DNA of 46,430 bases from JACQKT01 sp038063055 (GTDB taxonomy: Bacteria; Patescibacteriota; Minisyncoccia; UBA6257; 2-01-FULL-56-20): NCBI GenBank assembly GCA_038063055.1, contig JBBTVY010000008.1, forward strand, positions 1 through 46,430, in the 5' to 3' direction. A program made the position numbers and the translations under genes. Below are positions 26,679 to 35,077 of this stretch, one piece after another. Numbering within the stretch: position 1 is the stretch's first letter; the number at the start of each line of letters is the position of its first letter. Under the pieces are notes generated by a model. The model was not told the DNA's origin. It saw only the letters and a program-made list of their open reading frames with translations, and made no database searches.

Positions 26679-27251
26679 GTGTTCAGCTCAAGCTTTATGT
26701 CTACCGATTCCAATTTACTCGGTTACTGGCGGTTCAATGCGACTTCGACTGACCTTGTAACAGGCAATGCAACCTCTGGGCAAAGTGGTAGTCCGACATT
26801 CTCGACTTCGACACCGTTCGGACATTTTATTTTGAATCAAACAACTTACACGACATCGGTGAATACAAGCACCCGCGAGCTTAAATGGTACGCTTCCACC
26901 ACCTATTCGAACGAATGGTTGGGGGCCATATCTGCCTGGAATGCATTGGGAAAAATCACCTTTTCTTCGACTACTCCTTCAAGTACGGCGTATTTGAAGG
27001 TGTATGACATAAGTAGTCCCCCAGATGAATTTACTGGTGCGTGGAGCCCCACCCCGAATCCCGACGAGTTAGTATTTAATCTTGCACATACTTCCAGTGG
27101 CTCATCAACCCAAAAAACCGCAACCCACGAACTCAGCCATGCTTTGGGGTTGGCGCACAGTTTCTTTGGGAATGTAATGTATTACATACAGACGGCGCAG
27201 ACGTGGCTTGGAAACAAGGATATTGATGACTTCAACTATTTCTGGCCGTAA
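26679..27251 (+). CDS. Truncated second copy of the zinc metalloprotease
   Basis: A 190-residue relative of the C-terminal part of the 23503-25758 protein. It keeps the zinc motif as HELSHALGLAH (S and A replace G and D) and the FFGNVMYYIQT segment. It begins at a GTG 11 bp after the preceding stop, with no signal peptide and no complete LamG domain, so export is doubtful. It is either a degenerate gene fragment or a coupled intracellular product. The loss of N-terminal domains after duplication makes a pseudogene in progress the likelier reading. The first 158 bp are nearly identical to copy 1. Confidence 0.65.
   Translation: MFSSSFMSTDSNLLGYWRFNATSTDLVTGNATSGQSGSPTFSTSTPFGHFILNQTTYTTSVNTSTRELKWYASTTYSNEWLGAISAWNALGKITFSSTTPSSTAYLKVYDISSPPDEFTGAWSPTPNPDELVFNLAHTSSGSSTQKTATHELSHALGLAHSFFGNVMYYIQTAQTWLGNKDIDDFNYFWP
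26721..26878. repeat. 158-bp near-identical repeat, copy 2 (partner at 25222-25379)
   Basis: Second copy of the near-identical stretch within the duplicated protease genes, 1499 bp after the first. One mismatch is seen by eye. Confidence 0.85.
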
Positions 27252-27298
27252 ATAAAAATTGAAAATAAAACGTCGAAATAAAACGAGATTAAACCAAT

Positions 27299-28135
27299 AT
27301 GACTAAAATTGTATTTATAGGGGGGATTGCACTGGTAGTTATTATTGTTTTGAGCCTTGGGGCCTACATCTATTTCAAGAGGCCGGTATCGGAGGTTGCT
27401 CTAAATGTTTCTCCTGACACCGAACAGACTCCAGAAAGCGTTTCTGTTCTAACGCAAGAGACAACATCTACGCCCCAGAGCGAAGAGAGGGATAGGCCGC
27501 TGAGCGTAAGAGAGATTCAGCAAGAGTTTGTAGCAGATTTTTCCGACTCAAGGACTTTGGTGGGTGGTTCTCAATACATATTTGTGGCAAGGATTATAAA
27601 GAAGGTAGGCAACGAAACAAATATAACCTGGATGCCCCGAACTCAGTTTGAGGCAGAGGTTATATCTAACATAAAAGGAAATCTAAGCGGGAAAGTGATT
27701 GTCAGTCAAGTTGGCGGATACATAGACGGAGTTTTGTACGTTGCGAATAGTGACTTGTTGGGTCCTGCTGATGCACCTGGGGCCGGCCGCCTTCTCCAGG
27801 TAGGATCAACTTATCTTTTGCCGACAAGACACATTCCTAATACTGGGTGGGGCGCTGAATGGTATCACGTAAACTCTTTTCCGGGCGCTATAGGGCTGAT
27901 CAGCGAAGATCAAAATTTAACGACAGTTCAACTAAATGCTCTAGTTGCGAATGATTCGAGAGCGAAACAACTGCAGATGGCGTATCCTAACGATGTACTC
28001 TTGACTTCCGATATTCGGAACGGTTGGACTATAAACTCCTACCAATCCCTCACCGAAGCCCAGAAAGCTGCTCTGCCATATTACGCTGGCTCCTATAATC
28101 CCAATCCAACCTCAACCGCAACGTCCACGCAGTAA
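27299..28135 (+). CDS. Membrane-anchored protein of unknown function, copy 2
   Basis: A 278-residue paralogue of the 25807-26667 protein with the same layout: N-terminal membrane anchor (IVFIGGIALVVIIVLSLGAYIYF), core (VREIQQEFVADFSD, NIKGNLSGKVIVSQVGGY, DGVLYVAN), a WYHVNSFPG segment and a short threonine-rich tail. It ends the duplicated protease/anchored-protein cassette, just before lysS. Function unknown. Confidence 0.6.
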   Translation: MTKIVFIGGIALVVIIVLSLGAYIYFKRPVSEVALNVSPDTEQTPESVSVLTQETTSTPQSEERDRPLSVREIQQEFVADFSDSRTLVGGSQYIFVARIIKKVGNETNITWMPRTQFEAEVISNIKGNLSGKVIVSQVGGYIDGVLYVANSDLLGPADAPGAGRLLQVGSTYLLPTRHIPNTGWGAEWYHVNSFPGAIGLISEDQNLTTVQLNALVANDSRAKQLQMAYPNDVLLTSDIRNGWTINSYQSLTEAQKAALPYYAGSYNPNPTSTATSTQ

Positions 28136-28162
28136 CATAATAAACGTTTAAACAGCGCTATC

Positions 28163-29611
28163 ATGCTCAACGAAATAATCCAGGAACGGCTCAAAAAACT
28201 GTCCCGCCTCAAGAAAGCGGGCATCAATCCCTATCCCGCTTCGGTTAAGCGCACCGTTTCCATTGGCGAGGCCAAGGAAAAATTCAAAGCGTTTGAAAAA
28301 TCGCGCAAAAAAGTTTTTCTCGTCGGGAGAATTGTCAGCTGGCGCGACCAGGGGGGAGTTATATTCGCGGACATCGTCGACGAAAGCGGCAAAATACAAA
28401 TCGTCATTAAAAAAGACACCCTCAAGAATTTCTCTCTTTTCAAGGAAACTTTGGACCGCGGCGATTTTTTATCTGCAGGCGGAACTCTTTTTAAAACCAA
28501 AAAAGGCCAGGAAAGCTTGGACGTTAAAGAACTTTATATTCTGGTTAAATCGATGAGGCCGTTGCCAAGCGAATGGTACGGACTTGAAGAAACTGAGACG
28601 CGCCTGAGAAAACGCTACATCGATATAATTTTAAATCCGGAAACAAAAGAACTTTTCCGGAAAAAAAGAATTTTCTGGCAGTCTTTCCGTGATTATCTTT
28701 CAAAAGAAGGTTTCTTGGAACTTGAAACACCCGTGCTCGAAGCTTTGCCGGGCGGAGCCGAAGCCGAACCGTTCAAAACCCGCCACAACGCGCTCGATGT
28801 GGATTTTTATCTCCGTATTTCGTTGGAACTGCCTCTTAAAAAACTTCTTGTCGCGGGTTACGAAAAAATTTTTGAAATGGGCAGGATTTTCCGGAATGAA
28901 GGCATCGACCGCGAGCATCTTCAGGACTACACGCAGTTGGAATTTTACTGGGCCTATCACGACTATAACGATTTGATGAAACTGGCCGAGAAAATGTATA
29001 AAGAAGTAATCAAAAAAACAACCGGCGGATTGAAAACTTCTTTCCAGGGTAAAACGATTGATTGGGGCAAAAAATGGGAGAAAATCGAGTATGTGAAAAT
29101 TTTTGAAAAATATAATAAATTGAATCCCGTTACGGCTTCGCGCGACGAACTTTTCCAAAAAGCCGTTTCACTCGGGCTTGCTCCGGAAAGACACTTTGGT
29201 AAAGGACGTCTGATAGACCTGATTTTCAAAAAGACGGTCAGGCCAACACTGATTCAGCCGTGTTTTCTCGTAAACCCGCCCGTTGAAGTGGAGCCGCTTG
29301 CAAAGCGTTCCGAAGAAAATCAGGCGCTCGTCGAGAGGATACAGATTATGGCTTGCGGCAGCGAACTCGGCAAAGGATTTTCGGAGCTGAACGACCCGCT
29401 TGACCAGAGAGCGCGTTTTGAAGAACAGATGAAACTCCGCGCGGCGGGGGACAAAGAAGCCCAGTTCCTGGATGAGGATTTTTTGGAAGCGCTTGAATAT
29501 GGAATGCCTCCGGCGGCCGGCTTCGGCCTTTCGGAACGGCTCTTCGCCGTCATTATGGATAAGCCGGTAAGGGAAACGGTTATTTTCCCGCTTATGAGGC
29601 CCAAACAGTGA
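28163..29611 (+). CDS. lysS: Lysyl-tRNA synthetase, class II
   Basis: Charges tRNA-Lys. In 482 residues it has the N-terminal OB-fold anticodon-binding domain (VFLVGRIVSWRDQGGVIFADI, SGKIQIVIK) and the class II core: motif 1 (GFLELETPVLEALPGGAEAE), motif 2 (IFEMGRIFRNEGIDREHLQDY) and motif 3 (GFGLSERLFAVIM). The start at 28163 matches the expected N-terminus (RLKKLSRLKKAGINPYP). It follows the duplicated protease cassette and is separated from greA by it. Confidence 0.95.
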   Translation: MLNEIIQERLKKLSRLKKAGINPYPASVKRTVSIGEAKEKFKAFEKSRKKVFLVGRIVSWRDQGGVIFADIVDESGKIQIVIKKDTLKNFSLFKETLDRGDFLSAGGTLFKTKKGQESLDVKELYILVKSMRPLPSEWYGLEETETRLRKRYIDIILNPETKELFRKKRIFWQSFRDYLSKEGFLELETPVLEALPGGAEAEPFKTRHNALDVDFYLRISLELPLKKLLVAGYEKIFEMGRIFRNEGIDREHLQDYTQLEFYWAYHDYNDLMKLAEKMYKEVIKKTTGGLKTSFQGKTIDWGKKWEKIEYVKIFEKYNKLNPVTASRDELFQKAVSLGLAPERHFGKGRLIDLIFKKTVRPTLIQPCFLVNPPVEVEPLAKRSEENQALVERIQIMACGSELGKGFSELNDPLDQRARFEEQMKLRAAGDKEAQFLDEDFLEALEYGMPPAAGFGLSERLFAVIMDKPVRETVIFPLMRPKQ

Positions 29612-29671
29612 TTGTCGGCCGTTAGTGATTGATATTTTACGCCAAATTCTATATTCTAAGTCCTAAATTCA

Positions 29672-30079
29672 ATGAAAAAGGTAATGATATTCGGCGTGTT
29701 CGACGGAGTTCACGACGGGCATAAATATTTTTTGAGCGAAGCAAAAAAATTGGGCGATCACCTTACGGCCGTCGTTGCTGCCGATAAAGTAGTGGAAATT
29801 TTGAAAGGTAGAAAGCCGGCGAGAAACATAGCCGAACGGATAGCCCATATCGAAACGCAAGACGGCGTCGACGGAGCCATCGCCGGCGACGCGGAAATGG
29901 GTTCATGGGATATAGTAAAAAAATTCCGTCCGGATATAGTTGCCGTCGGTTATGACCAAAAAGAGCTTAAAGAAGACATGGAGAATTCATTGAAAAATTT
30001 TGATTGGTCGTTGGAAATAAAAATCATCTCACCGCACCAACCGGAAAAATATCACAATTCAATTATCAACGGCGATTGA
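29672..30079 (+). CDS. Cytidylyltransferase-like (HxGH) nucleotidyltransferase
   Basis: A 135-residue single-domain protein with the signature FGVFDGVHDGHKYFLSEAK (HxGH as H-D-G-H), a VVAAD segment and the C-terminal GYDQK where family members have the RxxxISST-like or GxDQ motif. It belongs to the TagD/RibL/FAD-synthase-like group that transfers CMP or AMP to a phosphate. The substrate is unknown; archaeal-type FAD synthase and glycerol-3-phosphate cytidylyltransferase are both possible. It is convergent with dnaE, with a perfect palindrome in the gap. Confidence 0.75.
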   Translation: MKKVMIFGVFDGVHDGHKYFLSEAKKLGDHLTAVVAADKVVEILKGRKPARNIAERIAHIETQDGVDGAIAGDAEMGSWDIVKKFRPDIVAVGYDQKELKEDMENSLKNFDWSLEIKIISPHQPEKYHNSIINGD

Positions 30080-30130
30080 AAATTTCCGCGTACACATTTT
30101 TAACTTACCATCCTTACCGGTTTTTATGCG

Positions 30131-30152
30131 GTGCTATCACGCGTGATAGCAC
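30131..30152. terminator. 22-bp perfect palindrome between convergent genes
   Basis: GTGCTATCACG followed at once by its exact reverse complement, centred on ACGCGT. It lies between the convergent nucleotidyltransferase and dnaE genes and resembles the larger palindrome at 36569-36600. Position suggests a bidirectional terminator or a binding site for a dimeric protein. No long U-tract follows. Confidence 0.5.
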
Positions 30153-30242
30153 TGTCTAATTTTCTATTTCTACGACCGGCAACGAAAAGAAAGTAAAAAC
30201 TTTTCTATTTTCTACTTACTACTTTCTATTTTCTAGATTCTG

Positions 30243-33200
30243 TTACAATTTTATCGCTTTCTCGCAGACCATATTCGGTTCTCCGTTGCGCCAGGACATT
30301 TTTCCCTTTACCGCAACTATATTGTTCTCTTTCCAGACATCCATAGTTTTTAAAAGAGTATCGTTAAAAACGACGACTTCCAACGATTCTTTTGAAAAAT
30401 CCTCTATTTTTGCGAAAATCATCGGCTGGCCGTTCTTGGTAAGTATTTTTTTTATTTCCGAGACCGAGCCGGCTATTTTTACGATTTGGTCTTTTTTATC
30501 TTTGGAACGCGCGTCTTCTATTCTGAGAACGCCCAGTTTTTCTATTTTTTCCTTGTAGGAATTCAACGGGTGGTCCGAAAGATAAAATCCGAGAAGTTCT
30601 TTTTCCCAGCCGAGTTTTTCCGGCGCCGTCGCGGACTCCGCCGGTTTAAGTTTGAACGACAAGCCGACCGGAGCGTTGCCGAACAACGACTGACCGGTCT
30701 GTTGCCCGTTTTTCTTTATGAGCGAGTTGAAGCGGATTATCTCGTCTACGTTTTCGAACGCCTGTTTTCGTTCGATGCCGAGAGAGTCGAGCGCCCCGCT
30801 TTTAATCAGGCTTTCCAGTGATTTTTTGTTTAAATCCTTGTGCTGTATGCGGTTGATAAAGTCTGGTAAATCTTTGAATTCCCCACGATTGAGCCTTTCG
30901 TCGATTACGGCCTGTACAATCGCTTCGCCGACGTTTTTTATGGCAAGAAGCCCGAAACGTATTTTCGTCCGGCCTTCGGGCGAAAAATTTACCGAACTCT
31001 TATTGACGTCCGGCGGAAGTATTTCTATCCCTTTTTGTCGGGCTTCGCTGACGAGTAAAGCTATCCGGTCGATGTCATGAAGTTCGGCGTTGAAAAGAGA
31101 AGCCATGAATTCTTCGGGATAATGCGCTTTGAGATAAGCCGTGCGATAGCCGATGAGGGCGTAACAGACCGCGTGGCTGCGGTTGAATCCGTATCGGGCG
31201 AACGGCTCGAACCATTTCCATATTTCCTTGGCTTTTCCTTTTTCTATTTCGTTTTTCATCATTCCCTTGACCATCTTTTCTTCCTGTTCGAGAAGAAGAG
31301 ATTTTATTTTCTTGCCGACGGCTTTTCTCAATATGTCTGCTTCGGAAAAGCTGAAGCCGGCCAGGTCTCGCGCCACCTGCATAAGTTGTTCCTGGTAAAG
31401 CATGATGCCGTATGTTTTTTTGAGAATTGGTTCGAGTTTCGGATAAAGATACGTTACTTTTTCTTTTTTGTGCTTGCGCGCGATGTAGCGGGGAACCATT
31501 CCCGTTTCAAGGGTTCCGGGGCGATAAAGCGAAATCATGGCGACGATATCTTCAAACTCGGTCGGCACCAGGTCTTTCAGGTAATGTCTCATTCCGCTGC
31601 CTTCAAGCTGGAATACTCCGGTCGTGTCGGCGCGCTGCAGAAGCTCGAAAGTTTTTTTGTCATTAAGCGGCAGTTCCGATATTTTAATGTCCTCGTCTCG
31701 GAGCTCTTTAACCAGCCGGATGGTTTCCTCGATTATCGTCAGATTCTTGAGGCCAAGAAAGTCTATTTTCAACAGCCCCAAATCTTCAATGCTGTGCATT
31801 TCGAATTGCGTGATAACTATGTTTTTATCCTGCGGCGCGAACTGCAAAGGAACGTGTTCCATCAGCGGGTCTTTTGAAATAACGGTTCCGCAGGCGTGCA
31901 CTGACGCGTGACGCGCGACTCCTTCAAGGTGAATGGCGGCGTCAATGAGTTTTTTGGCGTCGCTGTTTTCTTTATACAGAATTTTGAGGTCATCGACTTT
32001 TTCAAGGCATTTTGCGAGCCAGCCTTCCTTCATTCCCTGGGTCGGGTTGAAAGGAATCAATTTGGCCACCTGGTCGCAGAATCCGTAAGGGATGCCCATG
32101 GCCCTGCCGGCGTCGCGTATTGCCGCCCGCGCCGCCATAGTTCCGAAAGTGATTATCTGGGCCACGCAGTCTTCGCCGTATTTTTGGCGCGCGTAAGCAA
32201 GTACTTCGTCGCGCCGCTTATCGGCGAAATCGATGTCGATATCCGGCATCTGTATTCTTTCCGGATTCAAAAAACGCTCGAAAAGAAGTTCGTATTTCAG
32301 CGGGTCCACGTCCGTAATTTCAAGAATATAAGAAACAAGGCTTCCGGCCGAAGAACCTCTGCCGGGGCCGACCGTTATTCCATGAGTTTTCGCCCAATGA
32401 ATAAGGTCTTGGACTATAAGGAAATAATCCGCGAATCCGGTTTTTGTTATTACTCCCAATTCGTATTCCAGCCGTTCCTTAAATTCTTTCGTTTGTTCTT
32501 TTTTGGAAAAGCGTTCGTCTATTTTTCCTTCCGTAAGTTCGCGTAAATAATCGTTCGCCGATTGCCCGTCCGGAGTGGGGAAGTTGGGGAGCAATATTTT
32601 GTTCAGTTCCAACTCAACGTTGCATTTTTCGGCGATTTTATGGGACTCTTCGACGGCGTCCGGGATTTCCTTGAAAATCTCTGCCATTTGTTCGGGTGAA
32701 GTTATCGAATAATCGTCCAGCTTCATTGTCATTCTGTTCTCGTCCTGAATTTTGTTGCCTGTTTGCACCGCGAGAAGTATGTCGTGGTATTCGGCGTCTT
32801 CTGGTTTTATGTAATGACTGTCCTGCGTGGCCACAAGCGGCGTTTTTGTTTTCCTGCTTATTTCGATAAGGCCATTCCAGACTTTTTCGTGCCACCTAGG
32901 ATTGAAATTCGGATGATGTCCTATTTCTATGTAATAGTTTTCCGGGCCGAAAATTTCCTTGTATTCCTCGACGACTTTTTCGGCGTCCTTGTCGTCAAGA
33001 ATCGCCCGCGCCAGTTCTCCCGAATAACACCCAGAAAGCGCTATGAGGCCTTCGTGGTATTCTCTGAGCAAATCTTTGTCAACGCGCGGCTTGTAATAGA
33101 ATCCTTCGAGGTGCGCTTTTGTAACCAGCTTGATTAGATTTTTCCAGCCGATGTTGTTTTTGGCGAGAAGTATCAAATGATAATATTTTTCATTCGGCTC

Positions 33201-33434
33201 GCGACTGAAGCGGTCGCGCGGAGCAACGTAAGTTTCAACTCCTAAAATCGGCTTCACGCCGGCAGCCTTGGCTTTTTTGTAAAATTCCACGGCCGAATAC
33301 AGCGTGCCGTGGTCGGTGACGGCCAAAGAATCCATTCCGAGTTCTTTTACCCGCTTGACCAACGGGTCTATCTTGGAAAGTCCATCAAGGAGTGAATAGT
33401 GGGAATGAGTGTGAAGATGAGTAAATTTAGGCAT
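30243..33434 (-). CDS. dnaE: DNA polymerase III alpha subunit DnaE
   Basis: The replicative polymerase. The 1063 residues start with a PHP domain (THLHTHSHYSLLDGLSKI, AVTDHGTL) and continue with the C-family polymerase core, including the catalytic PDIDIDFADKRRDEV and VGPGRGSSAGSLVSY. A helix-hairpin-helix region follows, and the protein ends with an OB-fold (IVKIAGSVSEIKKIL ... EKAIKL). It is about 100 residues shorter than E. coli DnaE; the C-terminal tau-binding part is not seen. No proofreading exonuclease domain is present in this chain. Confidence 0.96.
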   Translation of the reverse strand: MPKFTHLHTHSHYSLLDGLSKIDPLVKRVKELGMDSLAVTDHGTLYSAVEFYKKAKAAGVKPILGVETYVAPRDRFSREPNEKYYHLILLAKNNIGWKNLIKLVTKAHLEGFYYKPRVDKDLLREYHEGLIALSGCYSGELARAILDDKDAEKVVEEYKEIFGPENYYIEIGHHPNFNPRWHEKVWNGLIEISRKTKTPLVATQDSHYIKPEDAEYHDILLAVQTGNKIQDENRMTMKLDDYSITSPEQMAEIFKEIPDAVEESHKIAEKCNVELELNKILLPNFPTPDGQSANDYLRELTEGKIDERFSKKEQTKEFKERLEYELGVITKTGFADYFLIVQDLIHWAKTHGITVGPGRGSSAGSLVSYILEITDVDPLKYELLFERFLNPERIQMPDIDIDFADKRRDEVLAYARQKYGEDCVAQIITFGTMAARAAIRDAGRAMGIPYGFCDQVAKLIPFNPTQGMKEGWLAKCLEKVDDLKILYKENSDAKKLIDAAIHLEGVARHASVHACGTVISKDPLMEHVPLQFAPQDKNIVITQFEMHSIEDLGLLKIDFLGLKNLTIIEETIRLVKELRDEDIKISELPLNDKKTFELLQRADTTGVFQLEGSGMRHYLKDLVPTEFEDIVAMISLYRPGTLETGMVPRYIARKHKKEKVTYLYPKLEPILKKTYGIMLYQEQLMQVARDLAGFSFSEADILRKAVGKKIKSLLLEQEEKMVKGMMKNEIEKGKAKEIWKWFEPFARYGFNRSHAVCYALIGYRTAYLKAHYPEEFMASLFNAELHDIDRIALLVSEARQKGIEILPPDVNKSSVNFSPEGRTKIRFGLLAIKNVGEAIVQAVIDERLNRGEFKDLPDFINRIQHKDLNKKSLESLIKSGALDSLGIERKQAFENVDEIIRFNSLIKKNGQQTGQSLFGNAPVGLSFKLKPAESATAPEKLGWEKELLGFYLSDHPLNSYKEKIEKLGVLRIEDARSKDKKDQIVKIAGSVSEIKKILTKNGQPMIFAKIEDFSKESLEVVVFNDTLLKTMDVWKENNIVAVKGKMSWRNGEPNMVCEKAIKL

Positions 33435-33518
33435 ATCTTTACTGGTAGAGTTTAAGCCAATTTTATCTCTATATCAATTTACATTTAGGGATATTTTTGT
33501 TAAATTTTTCAAGTACAA

Positions 33519-33600
33519 GCCACCCTAGCTCAATTGGCAGAGCCCCGCGTATCGGGATTGCGATTTGCTAAGAAATTTGACAAAATTTCAAAGCAAATCG
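33519..33600 (+). pseudogene. Broken tRNA 5' half joined to a 40-nt hairpin
   Basis: 33519-33544 reads like the start of a tRNA: acceptor strand GCCACCC, TA, then a D-arm GCTC-AATTGGCA-GAGC. No anticodon arm, T-arm or matching GGGTGGC acceptor strand follows. Instead a hairpin occupies 33561-33600: outer 9-bp stem CGATTTGCT/AGCAAATCG, AA/AA internal loop, inner 7-bp stem GAAATTT/AAATTTC and GACA loop. It is upstream of an intact tRNA-Thr cluster. Too short for a group I intron. Confidence 0.55.
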
Positions 33601-33636
33601 GGAACAACACTGGCGCAAGGTCCCGCACCAAAATTT

Positions 33637-33708
33637 GCCGGAGTAGCTCAGCGGTAGAGCAACTCTTTTGTAAAGAGAAGGTCGGGGGTTCGACTCCCTT
33701 CTCCGGCT
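33637..33708 (+). tRNA. tRNA-Thr (anticodon UGU)
   Basis: Full cloverleaf: acceptor GCCGGAG pairs with CTCCGGC, D-arm GCTC...GAGC, anticodon stem ACTCT/AGAGA with loop TTTGTAA (anticodon TGT), and T-arm with loop TTCGACT. CCA is not encoded. It is four bases before the NUDIX gene. Confidence 0.9.
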
Positions 33709-33711
33709 CAT

Positions 33712-34122
33712 ATGGAATTACAAGTTGGAGTAAAGGCGATAGCTCACAATAAAGAAGGTAAATATCTTTTACTTCATCGTTCTACGAAGAAGTATAAAAA
33801 TATAACCGGATTATGGGATATAGTTGGCGGGCGCATAAATTCCGGCGTTGGACTTCGAGAAAATCTTGCAAGGGAAATTAGGGAAGAAATCGGGCTGGAA
33901 TTGACGGGCGAGCCGCGTCTTATCGGAGCGCAGGACATTTTTCCAAGAGGAGGCGGCCGACATGTTGTGCGGCTTACTTATATTGTTGAACTTGATGGCG
34001 ACCCGAAACTTGATAAGGAAGAAAATGACGATTACCGATGGGTCACAGCCGAAGAGTTAAAATCCTGGCCGGACCTGGACATGTACCTGAAAGAAATTTT
34101 GGGAAAATACATTTTACGATAA
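33712..34122 (+). CDS. NUDIX hydrolase
   Basis: A 136-residue hydrolase of nucleoside-diphosphate-linked substrates. The Nudix box is intact: G-x5-E-x7-REUxEExGU within GVGLRENLAREIREEIGLEL, and a VRLTYIVELDGDP strand follows. Substrate unknown (damaged nucleotides, nucleotide sugars or RNA caps all possible). The ATG is only four bases after tRNA-Thr, so it likely shares the tRNA transcript; no ribosome-binding site is seen. Confidence 0.85.
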   Translation: MELQVGVKAIAHNKEGKYLLLHRSTKKYKNITGLWDIVGGRINSGVGLRENLAREIREEIGLELTGEPRLIGAQDIFPRGGGRHVVRLTYIVELDGDPKLDKEENDDYRWVTAEELKSWPDLDMYLKEILGKYILR

Positions 34123-34165
34123 GGTGCTTGAAAAATACTTCCTTACGGAGTAATTTTATATCGTT

Positions 34166-34238
34166 GCCGATGTAGCTCAGTTGGTAGAGCAACTCCATGG
34201 TAAGGAGTAGGTCCGCGGTTCGAATCCGCGCATCGGCT
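34166..34238 (+). tRNA. tRNA-Thr (anticodon GGU)
   Basis: Acceptor GCCGATG/CATCGGC, D-arm GCTC...GAGC, anticodon stem ACTCC/GGAGT with loop ATGGTAA (anticodon GGT), and T-arm CGCGG-TTCGAAT-CCGCG. CCA is not encoded. Second threonine tRNA within 600 bp. Confidence 0.92.
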
Positions 34239-34285
34239 CACATTAGAATCTGCTTAGTGAATTTATGAACTTAGCAATTCTTATG

Positions 34286-34302
34286 CCCCGCCAAAGGCGG
34301 GG
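34286..34302. repeat. GC-rich hairpin CCCCGCC-AAA-GGCGGGG
   Basis: A perfect 7-bp stem with AAA loop between tRNA-Thr and the rpmG promoter. It may end the tRNA transcript, but the following T-run is short (TAATTTT). Confidence 0.5.
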
Positions 34303-34308
34303 GTAATT

Positions 34309-34337
34309 TTGCAAAATCCGGCCGTTTCGGCTACAAT
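34309..34337 (+). promoter_or_regulatory. Leaderless-type promoter of rpmG
   Basis: TTGCAA at 34309-34314, a 17-nt spacer, TACAAT at 34332-34337 and 7 nt to the ATG at 34345. The -35 and the first spacer bases (TTTGCAAAATCCGG) are repeated before rpsP. Confidence 0.65.
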
Positions 34338-34344
34338 CTTTTTT

Positions 34345-34524
34345 ATGGCGAAATCGAAATATTCGGAAAACTTAATAGCTTTAAAGTGTTCTGTTTGCGC
34401 CAATCGCAATTACTATACCAGAAAAAACAGGAAATCCGTCGAACGCAAGATTGAGCTCAAAAAGTACTGCAAGAAGTGCCGGAAGCAGACGGTTCATAAG
34501 GAAACGAGATTGACCGGAAAATAA
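34345..34524 (+). CDS. rpmG: Ribosomal protein bL33, zinc-type
   Basis: 50S subunit protein of 59 residues. Two CxxC pairs are present, CSVCANRNYYTRKN and CKKCRKQTVHKE, as in zinc-binding L33, and ALKCSVC matches the family. The longer in-frame version from 34309 would include the promoter and is rejected. The -10 box 7 nt before the ATG implies a leaderless mRNA. tRNA-Trp follows 15 bp after the stop. Confidence 0.93.
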   Translation: MAKSKYSENLIALKCSVCANRNYYTRKNRKSVERKIELKKYCKKCRKQTVHKETRLTGK

Positions 34525-34539
34525 ACCGGTGGTTTCGAT

Positions 34540-34611
34540 GGGTCTGTAGTTTCAATGGCAAAACATCGGTCTCCAAAACCGAGGTTCCTGGTTCGAATCC
34601 AGGCAGACCCG
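34540..34611 (+). tRNA. tRNA-Trp (anticodon CCA)
   Basis: Acceptor GGGTCTG/CAGACCC, anticodon stem TCGGT/ACCGA with loop CTCCAAA (anticodon CCA), T-arm CCTGG-TTCGAAT-CCAGG, and discriminator G. CCA is not encoded. Confidence 0.92.
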
Positions 34612-34714
34612 CACTTAGAAAATCTTAAATGAAGAATGAGTTTAGATTTTCAAGTGTCCCGAGCGAGTGAAACGACGAGGGATAAGTATCAAACAGACAT
34701 CAATCCGACCCCTA

Positions 34715-35047
34715 ATGACAAAGACAATCCGAATACTTTTGAACGCGGTTCCGGTGTTGGTAATGATAGGGCTTATACCTGTTGTGCGGAATGATTACAA
34801 CCTCGCTTTTATTTACGCGCTGATAATAGCGATGGCATTTTTCGTAAAAAGAGAAAAAAGCGACCTCTACGTTTTTATTTTCGGTTTTTTTGCAATGATT
34901 GTTTCCGAATATCTTTTCGTTAATGCAGGCGTCGAGACATTCAACAGAGACAACCTGTTTGGAATTATGCCTCTTTGGCTGCCGCTTTTGTGGGCATACG
35001 GATTCGTAGCCATAAAAAGGGGCATTGAAATAATAGGGCGGCGGTAA
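34715..35047 (+). CDS. Small integral membrane protein, unknown
   Basis: Not recognised. From ATG 34715 it has 110 residues with about four hydrophobic helices (ILLNAVPVLVMIGLIPVV, LAFIYALIIAMAFFV, LYVFIFGFFAMIVSEYLFV, PLWLPLLWAYGFVAI) and short charged loops. The GTG at 34667 would add 16 basic residues. It lies between tRNA-Trp and the rpsP promoter. No catalytic motif is seen. Confidence 0.6.
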   Translation: MTKTIRILLNAVPVLVMIGLIPVVRNDYNLAFIYALIIAMAFFVKREKSDLYVFIFGFFAMIVSEYLFVNAGVETFNRDNLFGIMPLWLPLLWAYGFVAIKRGIEIIGRR

Positions 35048-35077
35048 AAATCGGCCAGAATATTTTACTTTTCTAAT

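Noticed and set aside
31077..32546. Long plus-strand reading frames opposite dnaE
   Set aside because: Antisense shadows of a clearly conserved polymerase gene.
33561..33600. Rho-independent terminator
   Set aside because: The hairpin is AT-rich and is followed by GGGAAC, not a T-run.
33519..33640. tRNA with a group I intron
   Set aside because: No 3' half with a matching acceptor strand, and the interval is too short for an intron.
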